Source: Actinomycetota bacterium (GTDB taxonomy: Bacteria > Actinomycetota > Actinomycetes > Nanopelagicales > Nanopelagicaceae). Taken from it: a DNA stretch of 55,044 nucleotides. The stretch spans positions 1 through 55,044 of the forward strand of contig CANBSP010000009.1 of assembly GCA_947372165.1 (NCBI GenBank). The letters run 5' to 3'. The translations under genes were made by a program, and so were the position numbers. Positions 7,524-16,952 of the stretch are shown here, one piece after another. Under the pieces are notes generated by a model that made no database searches, was not told the DNA's origin, and was given only the letters and a program-made list of their open reading frames with translations. How positions within the stretch are numbered: the first letter of the stretch is position 1; each line of letters begins with the position of its first letter.

Positions 7524-8698
7524 TCGACTTCACCAATATTGATGTCATCAATGATCCCTACCCACACCTTGCCGAACTTCGAAAGAATGGGAGACCGATC
7601 TGGCATGAGGGTCTTGGCCTATTTCTCGCACCAAACCATCGAGATGCCAACGAAGTCTTACGCAATAAATCACTCGGCCGAATCTTTGTAGCTAAGGAAC
7701 CAGCATCTGAGTGGAATGTCTTTAACTACCTCCACTCTGATTCAATCCTTGATAGCGAACCTCCCAAACACACCCGGCTTCGCTCGCTGGTCATGAAAGC
7801 ATTTAATAAGAATCGCATCGAGGCGCTTCGGCCAAATATCGTGGGGCTCACCAACCAGCTCTTAGACCAGATCGAGGCTAAGGGAGGCGAATTCGACATC
7901 ATTACCGATTACGCCGAACCGCTCCCCGTAAAGGTGATCGCAGCACTTCTTGGTTTCCCAGATGAAGACGAACATCTTCTCCGCCCATGGTCACAGGCGA
8001 TTGTGAAGATGTATGAGGTCAATCCGACTACCCAGCATCAGGTGAATGCCCAACGGGCCGCTACTGAATTTGCCGATTATGTTCATCACTTAATGCTCTT
8101 ACGTAAGGCCAATCCAACAGAGGATCTGATCACAGAGCTTGCCCAAGTTGAAGAAGCAGGCGAGAAGCTCTCCACTCATGAATTGATTGCAACCTGCGTA
8201 CTTCTGCTCAACGCCGGCCATGAAGCCAGCGTCAATGGCTTTGGCAACGGGATGGTTGCCGCATTCCAGAACCCTTCTGAATGGGAGAAGTTGCAACAAC
8301 GCCCTGATGAAGTAGCAACGACTGCAATCGAAGAGTTCATCCGCTTTGATGCACCACTGCAATTCTTTGACCGCACTGCAACTCAAGATACCGAGATTGG
8401 CGGAGTCGCTATTAAGGCTGGCCAGAAGATTGTCAGCCTCTTGGGATCGGCCAACCGCGATGAAGAGGTCTTCCCGGATGCTGACCGGATGGATATTTCG
8501 AGAGAACGAAACCCGCACATTGGTTTTGGAGCCGGTATCCACTTCTGCATCGGTGCACCTCTTGCACGACTTGAGATGAGCATCTCCCTCCCTGAATTAT
8601 TTAAGCGATTCCCAAAGCTCGAACTCACAGATCCACCAGTACGTCGCAATACATTCTCACTTCGAGGGTACGAAGCCGTACCAGCAAGGACATCATGA
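7520..8698 (+). CDS. cytochrome P450
   Basis: 392 aa, a soluble bacterial class P450 without a membrane anchor. The heme-binding loop is GFGAGIHFCIGAPLARLE with the ligand Cys at about residue 343. ExxR is in EEFIR. The I-helix motif is AGHEAS at about 232-237, where the usual oxygen-activating Thr (AGxxT) is replaced by Ala. It overlaps add by four bases and the nucleoside hydrolase by four bases, so it is locked inside a nucleoside salvage operon. No ferredoxin or reductase gene is nearby. The substrate is unknown; a modified nucleoside or base is an inference from position only. Confidence 0.93.
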   Translation: MIDFTNIDVINDPYPHLAELRKNGRPIWHEGLGLFLAPNHRDANEVLRNKSLGRIFVAKEPASEWNVFNYLHSDSILDSEPPKHTRLRSLVMKAFNKNRIEALRPNIVGLTNQLLDQIEAKGGEFDIITDYAEPLPVKVIAALLGFPDEDEHLLRPWSQAIVKMYEVNPTTQHQVNAQRAATEFADYVHHLMLLRKANPTEDLITELAQVEEAGEKLSTHELIATCVLLLNAGHEASVNGFGNGMVAAFQNPSEWEKLQQRPDEVATTAIEEFIRFDAPLQFFDRTATQDTEIGGVAIKAGQKIVSLLGSANRDEEVFPDADRMDISRERNPHIGFGAGIHFCIGAPLARLEMSISLPELFKRFPKLELTDPPVRRNTFSLRGYEAVPARTS

Positions 8699-9639
8699 AA
8701 AACTTTATTCTCGACGTAGATACCGGAGTAGATGACGCCTTTGCGCTGCTCTTCGCTGCCCGCCACCCAGAGATCAACCTGCTCGGTGTTACCTGTGTGG
8801 ATGGAAATACCAATCTCAAGCAAGTAGTTATCAATACTCTCAAGGTTCTCGATGCAGCCGAGGCTGGCGATATTCCAGTCGGAGTTGGTGCAACGCGTCC
8901 ACTCATCGATGAGCCACGCTATGCCGAGTATGTGCACGGTGCAGATGGCTTAGGAGATCTGAATTATCCAGAGTCGACTCGCACAGTTGATCCACGCCCA
9001 GCTGTCGAACTTATCCGAGATCTCGTTGAAGGTTCGAAGGATCCAGTCACCTTGATTCCCTTGGCTCCCCTCACCAACATTGCGCTCTTCCTGCGTTCCT
9101 TCCCCGAAACTGCAAAGAAACTCGAACGAATCGTTCTTATGGGTGGATCTGCATCTCAAGGAAATGCCACTGCATCTGCTGAATTTAATATCTGGCACGA
9201 CCCAGAAGCTGCAGCGATCGTCTTCCAAAGTGGTATTCCCATCACTATGTATGGCCTCGATGTCTTCGGTGATCTAAAAATGGATAACTCTTTCGCCAAG
9301 CGATTACACGAGAAGAGCCATGCCCCATCTACTTTCGGTGCCAAGCTCATTGATGCGATGCTCGCACGACATAAGGAAGAGATCACCCTTGGCGATTACG
9401 GCGCTGTCGCTGTTGCTCTCTATCCAGAACTCTCCACGCAAGAGACGATGAAGGTCATGGTCGATACCACATTTGGCCCAAATCGCGGCGCAACAATCTG
9501 CGACCATCGCCCAATTGAATATCAAGAACTTGGCTATACCAAGTCTTGGCTCGAACAGAACTTAACAGTACAAGTCTGTAAGACGATCAAGGTCGATGAG
9601 CTCCGCGAACTCTGGATGGATACGCTTTCGCGTTCTTAA
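8695..9639 (+). CDS. inosine-uridine-preferring nucleoside hydrolase
   Basis: 314 aa, the IunH fold. It hydrolyses the N-glycosidic bond of ribonucleosides to base and ribose. The calcium-binding Asp cluster is in LDVDTGVDDAFAL at the N terminus, followed by GVTCVDGN, a central LIPLAPLTNIALF and VLMGGSA, and a C-terminal Asp-containing loop. Base specificity cannot be assigned from sequence. It starts with an ATG inside the P450 stop (ATGA overlap) and ends overlapping the ALDH stop on the other strand by four bases. It is the last gene of the plus-strand salvage operon. Confidence 0.92.
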   Translation: MKNFILDVDTGVDDAFALLFAARHPEINLLGVTCVDGNTNLKQVVINTLKVLDAAEAGDIPVGVGATRPLIDEPRYAEYVHGADGLGDLNYPESTRTVDPRPAVELIRDLVEGSKDPVTLIPLAPLTNIALFLRSFPETAKKLERIVLMGGSASQGNATASAEFNIWHDPEAAAIVFQSGIPITMYGLDVFGDLKMDNSFAKRLHEKSHAPSTFGAKLIDAMLARHKEEITLGDYGAVAVALYPELSTQETMKVMVDTTFGPNRGATICDHRPIEYQELGYTKSWLEQNLTVQVCKTIKVDELRELWMDTLSRS

Positions 9640-10475
9640 ATCCCGATTGGATGCCAGACGGTCTTATGTTCCATAAAGGCCAAGATCCGTTGTGGTGACT
9701 GCTCTGCCTTGAAGGTCGAAACTCGCTTGAGATTCTCACTGCCGGCGACCCGCAACTCCTTATCCTGCGCTGATGTTAGGCCTGTTGCATCCACGGCATC
9801 GATATCCATATGAGAGCCGATCCATGGCGCGAGCTCTGCTGTCATTCCGGTAAGGATATTGACGACACCACCAGGTAGATCACTTGTGGCGAGAACTTCA
9901 GCCAGAGTGATAGCTGAGAGCGGCAACTTTTGGCTAGCAACTGCTACTACGGTATTTCCAGTCGCAATAATTGGCGCAATGGTCTGAACTAATCCCAAGA
10001 GCGAAGACTTTTGTGGCGCAAATGCCGCAACGACCCCCATTGGTTCTGGAATCGTAAAGTTATAGAAAGCGCCAGAGACCTGATTCGTCGAACCAAAGAT
10101 CGAACCGATCTTGTCGCACCATCCTGAGTACCAGACCCAGGTATCGATCGCTTCTTGCACCTGCTTCTTTGCAGCAGATGACGTAACTCCTTCGACTGCG
10201 ACTATCTCATCGACAAACTGAGCAGCTCGGCCTTCCATAATCTCGGCAGCGCGATAGAGAATCTGGCCACGATTAAATGCTGTCGCACCCGACCAACCAC
10301 CAAAGGCTGATCGTGCCGCAACTACTGCGTCGCGAAGATCCTTCCGTGATGCTTGGGCAGGATTAGCGATGAAAACTCCTTTAGCGTTGGAGATCTCATA
10401 GCAACGACCAGATTCACTGCGTGGGAAGGATCCTCCGATAAATAATTTATAAGTCTTCTTCACATCGATACGCAT
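9636..10475 (-). CDS. short, catalytically empty aldehyde dehydrogenase domain (ALDH16 C-half-like)
   Basis: 279 aa, far shorter than a normal aldehyde dehydrogenase (about 480). It keeps the N-terminal nucleotide-binding half (FGGWSGATAFNRGQILYRAAEI, then PMGVVAAFAPQKSSLLGLV, a Pro-Asn motif turned into PQ, and LPGGVVNILTG), but lacks the GQxCC catalytic Cys segment and everything after it. It begins one base inside the stop of the full-length ALDH (TAATG). Known ALDH16 proteins fuse a full ALDH domain to just such a shortened second domain, so this looks like a split ALDH16 rather than a broken gene. The reading frame is clean and ends with a normal stop. Confidence 0.8.
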   Translation of the reverse strand: MRIDVKKTYKLFIGGSFPRSESGRCYEISNAKGVFIANPAQASRKDLRDAVVAARSAFGGWSGATAFNRGQILYRAAEIMEGRAAQFVDEIVAVEGVTSSAAKKQVQEAIDTWVWYSGWCDKIGSIFGSTNQVSGAFYNFTIPEPMGVVAAFAPQKSSLLGLVQTIAPIIATGNTVVAVASQKLPLSAITLAEVLATSDLPGGVVNILTGMTAELAPWIGSHMDIDAVDATGLTSAQDKELRVAGSENLKRVSTFKAEQSPQRILAFMEHKTVWHPIGI

Positions 10476-11917
10476 TAGTGATCGCCCTTCAAATAAGCCG
10501 CAAGACCATGTCGTCCGCCTTCACGTCCCCAGCCAGATTCCTTGTAACCACCGAATGGGCTCGCTGGATCAAATTTATTAAAGGTATTAGCCCAGATAAC
10601 ACCTGCTTTGAGATGTTTGGCGGTCCAGAGAATGCGAGAACCCTTATCGGTCCAGATTCCTGCAGATAGCCCAAAGGGAGTGTTATTCGCCTTCTCGATC
10701 GCTTCTTGTGGGGTGCGGAAGGTGAGGACGGAGAGAACTGGTCCGAAGATCTCTTCCTGAGCGATGCGGTGTGCCTGAGTCACGCCAGTAAAAATGGTTG
10801 GTGGGTACCAGAAACCCTTCGAAGGAAGATCACACTGCGGACTCCAGCGTTCGGCACCTTCAGTATCACCAGAATCCGCCAATTCGCGAATCTTGGCGAG
10901 TTGGGCAGCTGAGTTGATGGCACCAAGATCTGTGTTCTTATCTAATGGGTTTCCAACGCGAATCATAGAAATTCTGCGCTTTAACTTTTCGAGTAGCTCA
11001 TCCTGAATATTCTCTTGCACAAGCAATCGTGAACCAGCACAGCAGACATGGCCTTGGTTAAAGAAGATACCCGAGATGATTCCTTCCACAGTCTCATCGA
11101 TCGCTGCATCTTCATAAATAATATTTGCACCTTTGCCACCGAGTTCGAGTGTGGCGGATTTCTTCGTCCCAGCAATTGCGCGGGCAATTCCTTTACCGAC
11201 AGCAGTCGATCCAGTGAAGGCGATCTTGTCGATTCCTGGATGGTTAACGATGGCCGATCCAGTGGATCCATCACCTGTGACGATATTGACGACGCCTGCT
11301 GGCAAGCCAGCCTGCTGACAGACTTCAGCAAATAAGAGTGCGGTGAGCGGAGTTGTCTCTGCGGGTTTGAGAACGACGGTATTACCGGTCGCAAGAGCTG
11401 GTGCGATCTTCCACGAGAGCATGAGGAGTGGGAAGTTCCAAGGAATAACTTGACCAACAACACCGTGCGGCTTTGGTGAAGATCCCATACCGGCGTGATC
11501 TAACTTATCCGCCCATCCTGCATGATAGAAAAAGTGTGATGCGGCAAGTGGAATATCGATATCGCGCGTCTCGCGAATTGGTTTACCGTTATTGAGAGTT
11601 TCAAGGACTGCGAATTCACGAGCACGCTCTTGCAAAATGCGAGCGATTCGGAAGAGATACTTTCCGCGCTCGGCGGCCGGCATCTTTGACCAGACCTTGC
11701 TATAGGCGGCTCGCGCAGCAGCCACTGCCTTATCGACATCAGAGGCGCTGGCGAAGGCGATCTTAGAGAGCGTCTCTTCGGTCGCTGGGTTGATGGTCGG
11801 GAAACTCTTTCCACCCTTGGCCGGGACGAACTTGCCGTTGATGAAGAGTCCGTATTCGGATTTGATCTTCACAACGGAAGTAGCTTCTAGGGCTGGGGCA
11901 TATTCAAAGGTCATCAT
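10475..11917 (-). CDS. aldehyde dehydrogenase, full catalytic domain
   Basis: 480 aa, NAD(P)-dependent oxidation of an aldehyde to its acid. The catalytic machinery is intact: Asn in PWNFPLLML (about residue 160), the Glu in LELGGKGAN (about 259), and the nucleophile Cys in [12 protein letters not shown] (about 292), followed by EEIFGPVL. Gene order deoC, this ALDH, short ALDH, each overlapping by one base, suggests the acetaldehyde released by DeoC as a substrate. That is inference. Together with the short downstream gene it resembles the two-domain ALDH16 family. Confidence 0.92.
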   Translation of the reverse strand: MMTFEYAPALEATSVVKIKSEYGLFINGKFVPAKGGKSFPTINPATEETLSKIAFASASDVDKAVAAARAAYSKVWSKMPAAERGKYLFRIARILQERAREFAVLETLNNGKPIRETRDIDIPLAASHFFYHAGWADKLDHAGMGSSPKPHGVVGQVIPWNFPLLMLSWKIAPALATGNTVVLKPAETTPLTALLFAEVCQQAGLPAGVVNIVTGDGSTGSAIVNHPGIDKIAFTGSTAVGKGIARAIAGTKKSATLELGGKGANIIYEDAAIDETVEGIISGIFFNQGHVCCAGSRLLVQENIQDELLEKLKRRISMIRVGNPLDKNTDLGAINSAAQLAKIRELADSGDTEGAERWSPQCDLPSKGFWYPPTIFTGVTQAHRIAQEEIFGPVLSVLTFRTPQEAIEKANNTPFGLSAGIWTDKGSRILWTAKHLKAGVIWANTFNKFDPASPFGGYKESGWGREGGRHGLAAYLKGDH

Positions 11918-12855
11918 TAATCCAATGTCACGTAGTTAGGTCCGGCATAGTGTCCATCACGTAGCTTCATTCGCTGCATCAAGAGATCATTGAGAAGTGC
12001 ACTCGCACCGATTCGGAAGAGTTCGGGGGTGAGCCATTCCGGGCCGGCAGTCTCATTGACGAGAACCAATTGCTTGATCGCATCCTTAGTCGTTCGGATA
12101 CCACCTGCGGGTTTAACGCCAATTTTTACACCAGTCATTGCATACCAATCGCGCACTGCCTCAAGCATGACAAGGACGACGGGGGCAGTAGCGGCAGGGG
12201 TGACCTTGCCCGTACTCGTCTTGATGAAATCTGCGCCGGCGGCCATTGCCAAGAAAGAGGCCTTGCGAACATTGTCGAGTGTGACGAGTTCGCCAGTCTC
12301 AAGGATTACTTTGAGATGGGCGCGACCCTCACAGAGCGACTTAATATATTTAATCTCGCTATAAACCTTCTCGAGATCACCAGAGAGGAAGGCACCGCGG
12401 TCAATCACCATATCGATCTCAGCTGCGCCATTAGCAATCGCATCTTCAGTATCTACGCGCTTTACTTCAAGTGAGGCGCGGCCGGATGGGAATGCCGTTG
12501 AAACTGCCGCAACCGGAATATCTTTTCCGCCTGCTGCATCGAGGTGGGTTCGGGCGATCTTCACCATATCGTTGTAGACACAGATTGCACCCACGTGTGG
12601 AACTGTGGGATCACTTGGGTCGGGGCGGACCGCCTTATTACAGATTGCCTTCACTTTACCGGCGGTATCTGCGCCCTCAAGAGTGGTGAGATCGATCATC
12701 GAGATAGCCATATCGATAGCCCAACTCTTACTTGATGTCTTAATGCTTCGGGTCGCAAGCATTGCAGCGCGAGACTCGGCCCCTACTTGATCTACTGGGG
12801 AGAGCGTCTTAAGAAAACTCTTGATAGAGCTCGCGGAACCATCAATCACCTGCAC
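11917..12855 (-). CDS. deoC: deoxyribose-phosphate aldolase
   Basis: 312 aa from GTG 12855. DeoC cleaves 2-deoxyribose 5-phosphate to glyceraldehyde 3-phosphate and acetaldehyde, the end of deoxynucleoside breakdown. TIM-barrel motifs are clear: AAEIDMVIDRGAFLSG, LKVILETGEL, ADFIKTSTGK (Schiff-base Lys) and GVKPAGGIRT (second Lys). It is the long form, with about 60 extra N-terminal residues. The frame extends to a TTG at 12876, but TATGCT six bases before GTG 12855 fixes the start there. It heads the three-gene deoC-ALDH-ALDH operon. Confidence 0.93.
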   Translation of the reverse strand: MQVIDGSASSIKSFLKTLSPVDQVGAESRAAMLATRSIKTSSKSWAIDMAISMIDLTTLEGADTAGKVKAICNKAVRPDPSDPTVPHVGAICVYNDMVKIARTHLDAAGGKDIPVAAVSTAFPSGRASLEVKRVDTEDAIANGAAEIDMVIDRGAFLSGDLEKVYSEIKYIKSLCEGRAHLKVILETGELVTLDNVRKASFLAMAAGADFIKTSTGKVTPAATAPVVLVMLEAVRDWYAMTGVKIGVKPAGGIRTTKDAIKQLVLVNETAGPEWLTPELFRIGASALLNDLLMQRMKLRDGHYAGPNYVTLD

Positions 12856-12867
12856 GTCGCAAGCATA
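12856..12867 (-). promoter_or_regulatory. leaderless -10 box of deoC
   Basis: TATGCT (12862-12867), six bases, then GTG at 12855. It decides the start in favour of GTG 12855. Confidence 0.55.
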
Positions 12868-12998
12868 CCGTGTCAATTCACTCCCGAGAAGGTGTTATTT
12901 CTTCCTATTCGTTACAGATTATCGTTGACTCAAACCGCATTTACCGAGAAAGTTAGCCACCTCTTACCAATAGTCACCAATACTCAAGAAGGATTCTG

Positions 12999-13934
12999 AT
13001 GAAGCCAACACCGATTATTCTCGACTGCGATCCCGGCCATGACGATGCGATGGCGATGATTCTCGCTGCTTACAACCCAGCGATTAACTTGCTCGGAATC
13101 ACAACAGTCTCCGGAAATGGCATCATCAATAAGGTGACGGAAAATGCTCTTCGAGTCTGTGCGCTAGCAAAGATCAATGTTCCAGTTGCGCAAGGTGCAG
13201 GTGCATCTCTTCTCGGAGCGGTCGAAGCGGCATCCGATATCCACGGCGAGACTGCGCTCGATGGTGCGCCACTTCCTGCACCGACTTTCGCACTTGAGAG
13301 TTGCCACGGTGTCGACTTGATCGCAAAACTTGTTCAAGAACATCCAGAGAAAGTAACTCTTGTCGCCACGGGTCCACTCACAAATATTGCACTCTTCCTT
13401 AAGATGTATCCCCAGTTACAGGATCGAATTGAAGCAATCGTCTTTATGGGCGGAAGTGCCAGTCGCGGTAATCGCACACCATATGCCGAGTTCAACATCT
13501 GGATGGATCCAGAGGCCTGTGATGTCGTCTTAAAGTCGGGCTTGCCACTCACCATGATCGGGTTGGATGTCACGCATCAGGCTTTGATCACGAAGGAGAT
13601 CTTCGCCAGGCTCGATGGCCTCAACACTGATCTTGCAAAGACGCTCTCTGACTTAATGCGCTTCTTTGCTCAAACTTATAACGATGTCTTCGAGATGCCT
13701 GACCCACCTCTGCATGATCCGATTGCGGTCGCTGTCTTGATCGATAGCACGATCACCAAGAATCGCTTTGCAAATGTAGAGGTCGAATTAACAGGAACTT
13801 ACACTCGTGGTGCAACCGTCGTGGATATCTACGGCCGGACTGACGGCAAGGCAAATGTGAACGTGGCCCTTGATCTTGACTTCGATAAGTTCTGGAACGT
13901 CATGCTTGATGCAGTCGAGGCTGCTGGCCGCTAA
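12999..13934 (+). CDS. nucleoside hydrolase, second copy
   Basis: 311 aa, IunH family, with LDCDPGHDDAMAM (calcium site) at the N terminus, GITTVSGN, VTLVATGPLTNIALF, IVFMGGSA and a MPDPPLHDP loop near residue 230. It diverges from the copy at 8695 (DCDPGHDD rather than DVDTGVDD), suggesting different base preference. The start loop is closer to what I recall for pyrimidine-type RihA/RihB. Start ATG 12999 has AGAAGGA seven bases upstream, so this gene is leadered. It is monocistronic, divergent from deoC across 143 bases and directly abutting the PHP gene tail to tail. Confidence 0.92.
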   Translation: MKPTPIILDCDPGHDDAMAMILAAYNPAINLLGITTVSGNGIINKVTENALRVCALAKINVPVAQGAGASLLGAVEAASDIHGETALDGAPLPAPTFALESCHGVDLIAKLVQEHPEKVTLVATGPLTNIALFLKMYPQLQDRIEAIVFMGGSASRGNRTPYAEFNIWMDPEACDVVLKSGLPLTMIGLDVTHQALITKEIFARLDGLNTDLAKTLSDLMRFFAQTYNDVFEMPDPPLHDPIAVAVLIDSTITKNRFANVEVELTGTYTRGATVVDIYGRTDGKANVNVALDLDFDKFWNVMLDAVEAAGR

Positions 13935-14783
13935 TTAAAGTCGGATGACTCGACGAGCCTCCGCCCTTGATTCAAGCTTCGCCCATTCTTCTGGGTCGGT
14001 CGTGAACTCGCCGAGTTCATTCATCTTGCCCGTGCCGTGATAATCACTCGAACCGGTCATGGCCAGATCTGACCCGGCAGCGATATCAAAGAGAAGTTGT
14101 TGTTGATCTGGCGTCTGATCCCGATGTTTCACTTCAATGCCATCAAGTCCTGCGGCAATATAGGAATCAAAGCTATCGATGCTAACAACTCGTCCACGAA
14201 GTGAGGCAAGTGGATGGGCGATCACCGCTACTCCCCCAGCAGCTTTAATCGTGGCAATCGCCACTTCAGGAGTCGGCGAATAATGTGCAACATAGAAGGG
14301 TGAACTATTTGCGAGCCAATCCGCAAATACTTCATCTCGACTCTTTGCTAATCCTTTTGCGACAAGTGCATCGGCTAGGTGTGGTCGACCAAGAGTCGCA
14401 CCTTCACTCAGTTGCGCGTGCACTTCCTCAATGGTGATCTCAATTCCCGCGCCATTCATTCGCCCGATGATGCGTTCCATGCGGCCCATGCGGTTATCGC
14501 GAGTCTGCGCCATCATCTCTTGTAGCGGTTGGTTCTTCGGATCAAAGAGCAAGCCCAACATATGAACGCTGATTCCATCTTCGGTCTGACAGGAGATCTC
14601 TGACCCAAGGACGAGATCTAATCCAGGGCGTAACCATTCAATCGCCTCATCCCAACCAGCGATCGTGTCATGATCGGTGAGAGCTAGCGTTGTGATCCCC
14701 TGGGACATCGCCTTATTCACAAGCTCACTTGGCCGGTCGGTTCCATCACTAAAGAGTGAATGGGTATGGAGATCAATCCTCAC
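13935..14783 (-). CDS. PHP-domain phosphoesterase
   Basis: 282 aa. The PHP fold (polymerase and histidinol phosphatase) is shown by the N-terminal metal motif RIDLHTHSLFSDGTD, ALTDHDTIAG, and later VIAHPLA and GSSDYHG, all metal ligands. Free-standing PHP proteins of this length include nucleoside 3',5'-bisphosphate phosphatase (RNase AM, E. coli YciV/TrpH), the most likely role. That would degrade pAp and short RNA ends and would suit a nucleotide-salvage area. It starts at GTG 14783, overlapping the stop of the EamA gene by four bases, so it is the second gene of that operon. Confidence 0.85.
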   Translation of the reverse strand: MRIDLHTHSLFSDGTDRPSELVNKAMSQGITTLALTDHDTIAGWDEAIEWLRPGLDLVLGSEISCQTEDGISVHMLGLLFDPKNQPLQEMMAQTRDNRMGRMERIIGRMNGAGIEITIEEVHAQLSEGATLGRPHLADALVAKGLAKSRDEVFADWLANSSPFYVAHYSPTPEVAIATIKAAGGVAVIAHPLASLRGRVVSIDSFDSYIAAGLDGIEVKHRDQTPDQQQLLFDIAAGSDLAMTGSSDYHGTGKMNELGEFTTDPEEWAKLESRAEARRVIRL

Positions 14784-15670
14784 TTGCTATTGCGTCCCAT
14801 GACGAAGATCGAACAGCCAATCAGAATTCCGATTACGCCAGGAATGATTCCAACACTTGGCTTCTGGTGGAGCCAGATCCAAGCAACAATGGCAGCCACT
14901 GGCACTTCAAAGAAGACAATAAGAGAGACAACAACCGGTGATAGCCGCTTGAGCGAAAGATTGAACATCGTATGTCCAAGAAGTTGGGCACCAAGTACGA
15001 GCAGCAAGAGCCAAAGCCATTGGACCTTCGGGAAGGCAATGAAGCGTGAGCCAGTCAGAAAGATGACGGGCAAGACAGTTAACGCGCAAATGCCGTAACA
15101 GATCGTTGTATAAGTAGATGTCGAAATCTGGCTTTGGACTTTTGAGCCAATCATCACGTAGATCGCGGCAAGTGCCGCACAGACAATCGCGAAGAGATCT
15201 CCCTCAAAGGCGCGCACTGAGAGCTTGAGATCTACGCCGGTGATAACTACTACCGAGGCAAAGGCGATGAACATTCCGATAAGTGAGAGTCTGGCAATAT
15301 GCCCACCCTTGTAACGGATGTAGAGCGCGCTAAAGATTGGCTGTAGGGCAGTGAGGGCAGTACCAGCCGCAACACTTGTGAAGCGCATCGCTAAAAAGAA
15401 GCCAATGAAGTGAAGGGCAAGGAAGATTCCCGAGATCGCGGCAACTTTCATCGCGGGGCGATGAGCAGGGTTCTTCCACTCCCCTTTGCGAAGTGCAAAT
15501 GGCGCCATAATGAGAGATCCGGCAAGGTTGCGCCAGAAAATCAGGGTCGGGATCGGCATCGCACTCTTTGCAATGAGTGGACCAGATGTACCAATACCTA
15601 AGATGCCAAGGAGAAGAATTGGGATATCGCGACCTTGCGGCAGCGCGGTGTGGTCTTGGGTCTTACTCAT
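14780..15670 (-). CDS. EamA/DMT-family transporter
   Basis: 296 aa from ATG 15670 (MSKTQ). About ten hydrophobic helices in two homologous halves, typical of drug/metabolite transporters: TLIFWRNLAGSLIMAPFAL at the start of half one and LSPVVVSLIVFFEVPVAAIVAWI at the end of half two. The substrate is unknown; relatives export amino acids or other metabolites. The frame continues upstream to 15739, but those 23 residues are polar, unlike the family, and would overlap the stop of the Nramp-like gene. The chosen start leaves a 16-base gap and the operon direction matches. Confidence 0.85.
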   Translation of the reverse strand: MSKTQDHTALPQGRDIPILLLGILGIGTSGPLIAKSAMPIPTLIFWRNLAGSLIMAPFALRKGEWKNPAHRPAMKVAAISGIFLALHFIGFFLAMRFTSVAAGTALTALQPIFSALYIRYKGGHIARLSLIGMFIAFASVVVITGVDLKLSVRAFEGDLFAIVCAALAAIYVMIGSKVQSQISTSTYTTICYGICALTVLPVIFLTGSRFIAFPKVQWLWLLLLVLGAQLLGHTMFNLSLKRLSPVVVSLIVFFEVPVAAIVAWIWLHQKPSVGIIPGVIGILIGCSIFVMGRNSK

Positions 15671-15686
15671 CGAGTCGCGTTCTCGG

Positions 15687-16952
15687 TTAGAAGAAGGTGA
15701 ACCAGACCATCGCAGATACGCATACTGCAACGATAGCAATGATGATCGTGTAAATAGCGCTCATCCGATTTGTTGCAACGAAATCACCCATCAAGCGCTT
15801 ATCGCGTGCTATTCCGAACATGTAGAGCAAGAGCGGTAACAAGAGCACGGCATTGATAATCTGTGAAACGATCAAAATCGTGATGAGTGGCGCACCTGGA
15901 ATCAGAATGAGGGAGGCTGCTAGGACAGTAATCGCGGCAAAGGTTGAATAGAAAAGTGGTGCTTCGCTAAATGAATCATCGAGCGCTGCTGGTCGACCAG
16001 TGAGATCAGAAATCGAATAGGCGGTCGATAACGGCAAGATTGAAGCAGCAAGAAGGGCTGCACCGATGAGGCCGATGGCGAAGAGATCTTTAGCGAGCGT
16101 GCCGGCAAGAGGTTTGAGAGCGGCGGCGGCCTGTGATGCCTCAGTGATATTAGTGATGCCATGTGCGTTTAGAGTGGCCGCACACGTAACAATGACGAAG
16201 AAGCCAATGACGCCAGTCAGGAGTGACCCGGTCCAGACATCCACTCGAAGCAACTTCAAATCATCCTTTGATAACCGCTTATCCACTGCATAGGACTGGA
16301 TGAAGGCAAGACCCCACGGTGCAAGAGTGGTACCTAATGTCGCAGTCGCAAGATAAATCGCATCATGATTGAGAGGTATCGATGGAACAACCAGCCCCTT
16401 AAAGGCCTCGCCCCAATGAGGGTGAGACATAAAACCAGCAACGATGTAAGCGAAGAAGACTAAGCAGAGTGCGAAGAAGACTTTCTCAACTCGAGCAAAG
16501 GATCCGCGAAGCACGAGTGCCGAGACGACGATTGCTGCGATCGGAACACTGATATATCGAGAGAGACCGAAGAGTTGGCCCGCTGCGGCGATACCAGCAA
16601 ATTCAGCTGTCATTGTGCCGATATTTGCGACGACGAGTGCGCTTGCACTCAAGATTCCAGAACGAGCGCCATATTTCTGGCGGACTAATCCAAGCAAACC
16701 TTGACGAGTAACAACGCCAATGCGCGCACCAAGATCTTGGAAGATGATTAAGGCCAGGGTAGAGATCGTGAGAACCCACATCAACCGGTATCCATAATGC
16801 GCGCCGAGTTGGGAGTAGGTCGTAATACCTGCTGGATCATCATCAGAAAGTCCAGCAAGAACACCAGGACCCATTACGCCAAGCAGAGCTGCGAGTCGAA
16901 TCTTCTTGGGTGAGATCACTGGCTTCTCACGCGTGCTCTTGCTCGTGCTCAT
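15687..16952 (-). CDS. Nramp-related transporter, probable Mg2+ (NRMT) type
   Basis: 421 aa, about eleven membrane helices, Nramp (SLC11) fold. Classic Mn/Fe Nramps have DPGN in helix 1 and MPH in helix 6. Here helix 1 reads DDDPAGI (DPAG at residues 39-42) and helix 6 reads TLAPWGLAF (APW at 211-213). Thus Asn is Gly and the soft-metal-binding Met is Ala, the pattern I recall for prokaryotic NRAMP-related magnesium transporters. The neighbour upstream carries MgtE_N and CBS domains, which supports Mg2+. Manganese cannot be excluded. It overlaps that neighbour by four bases. Confidence 0.85.
   Translation of the reverse strand: MSTSKSTREKPVISPKKIRLAALLGVMGPGVLAGLSDDDPAGITTYSQLGAHYGYRLMWVLTISTLALIIFQDLGARIGVVTRQGLLGLVRQKYGARSGILSASALVVANIGTMTAEFAGIAAAGQLFGLSRYISVPIAAIVVSALVLRGSFARVEKVFFALCLVFFAYIVAGFMSHPHWGEAFKGLVVPSIPLNHDAIYLATATLGTTLAPWGLAFIQSYAVDKRLSKDDLKLLRVDVWTGSLLTGVIGFFVIVTCAATLNAHGITNITEASQAAAALKPLAGTLAKDLFAIGLIGAALLAASILPLSTAYSISDLTGRPAALDDSFSEAPLFYSTFAAITVLAASLILIPGAPLITILIVSQIINAVLLLPLLLYMFGIARDKRLMGDFVATNRMSAIYTIIIAIVAVCVSAMVWFTFF

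Noticed and set aside
9636-10475. Short ALDH as a pseudogene or frameshift of a normal ALDH
   Set aside because: The frame is open, ends with a normal stop against the next gene, is coupled to the full ALDH, and matches the shortened half of ALDH16.
10981-11463. 160-codon frame inside the full ALDH gene
   Set aside because: It shares the strand of a strong ALDH in another frame; composition is Ser/Arg-rich noise.
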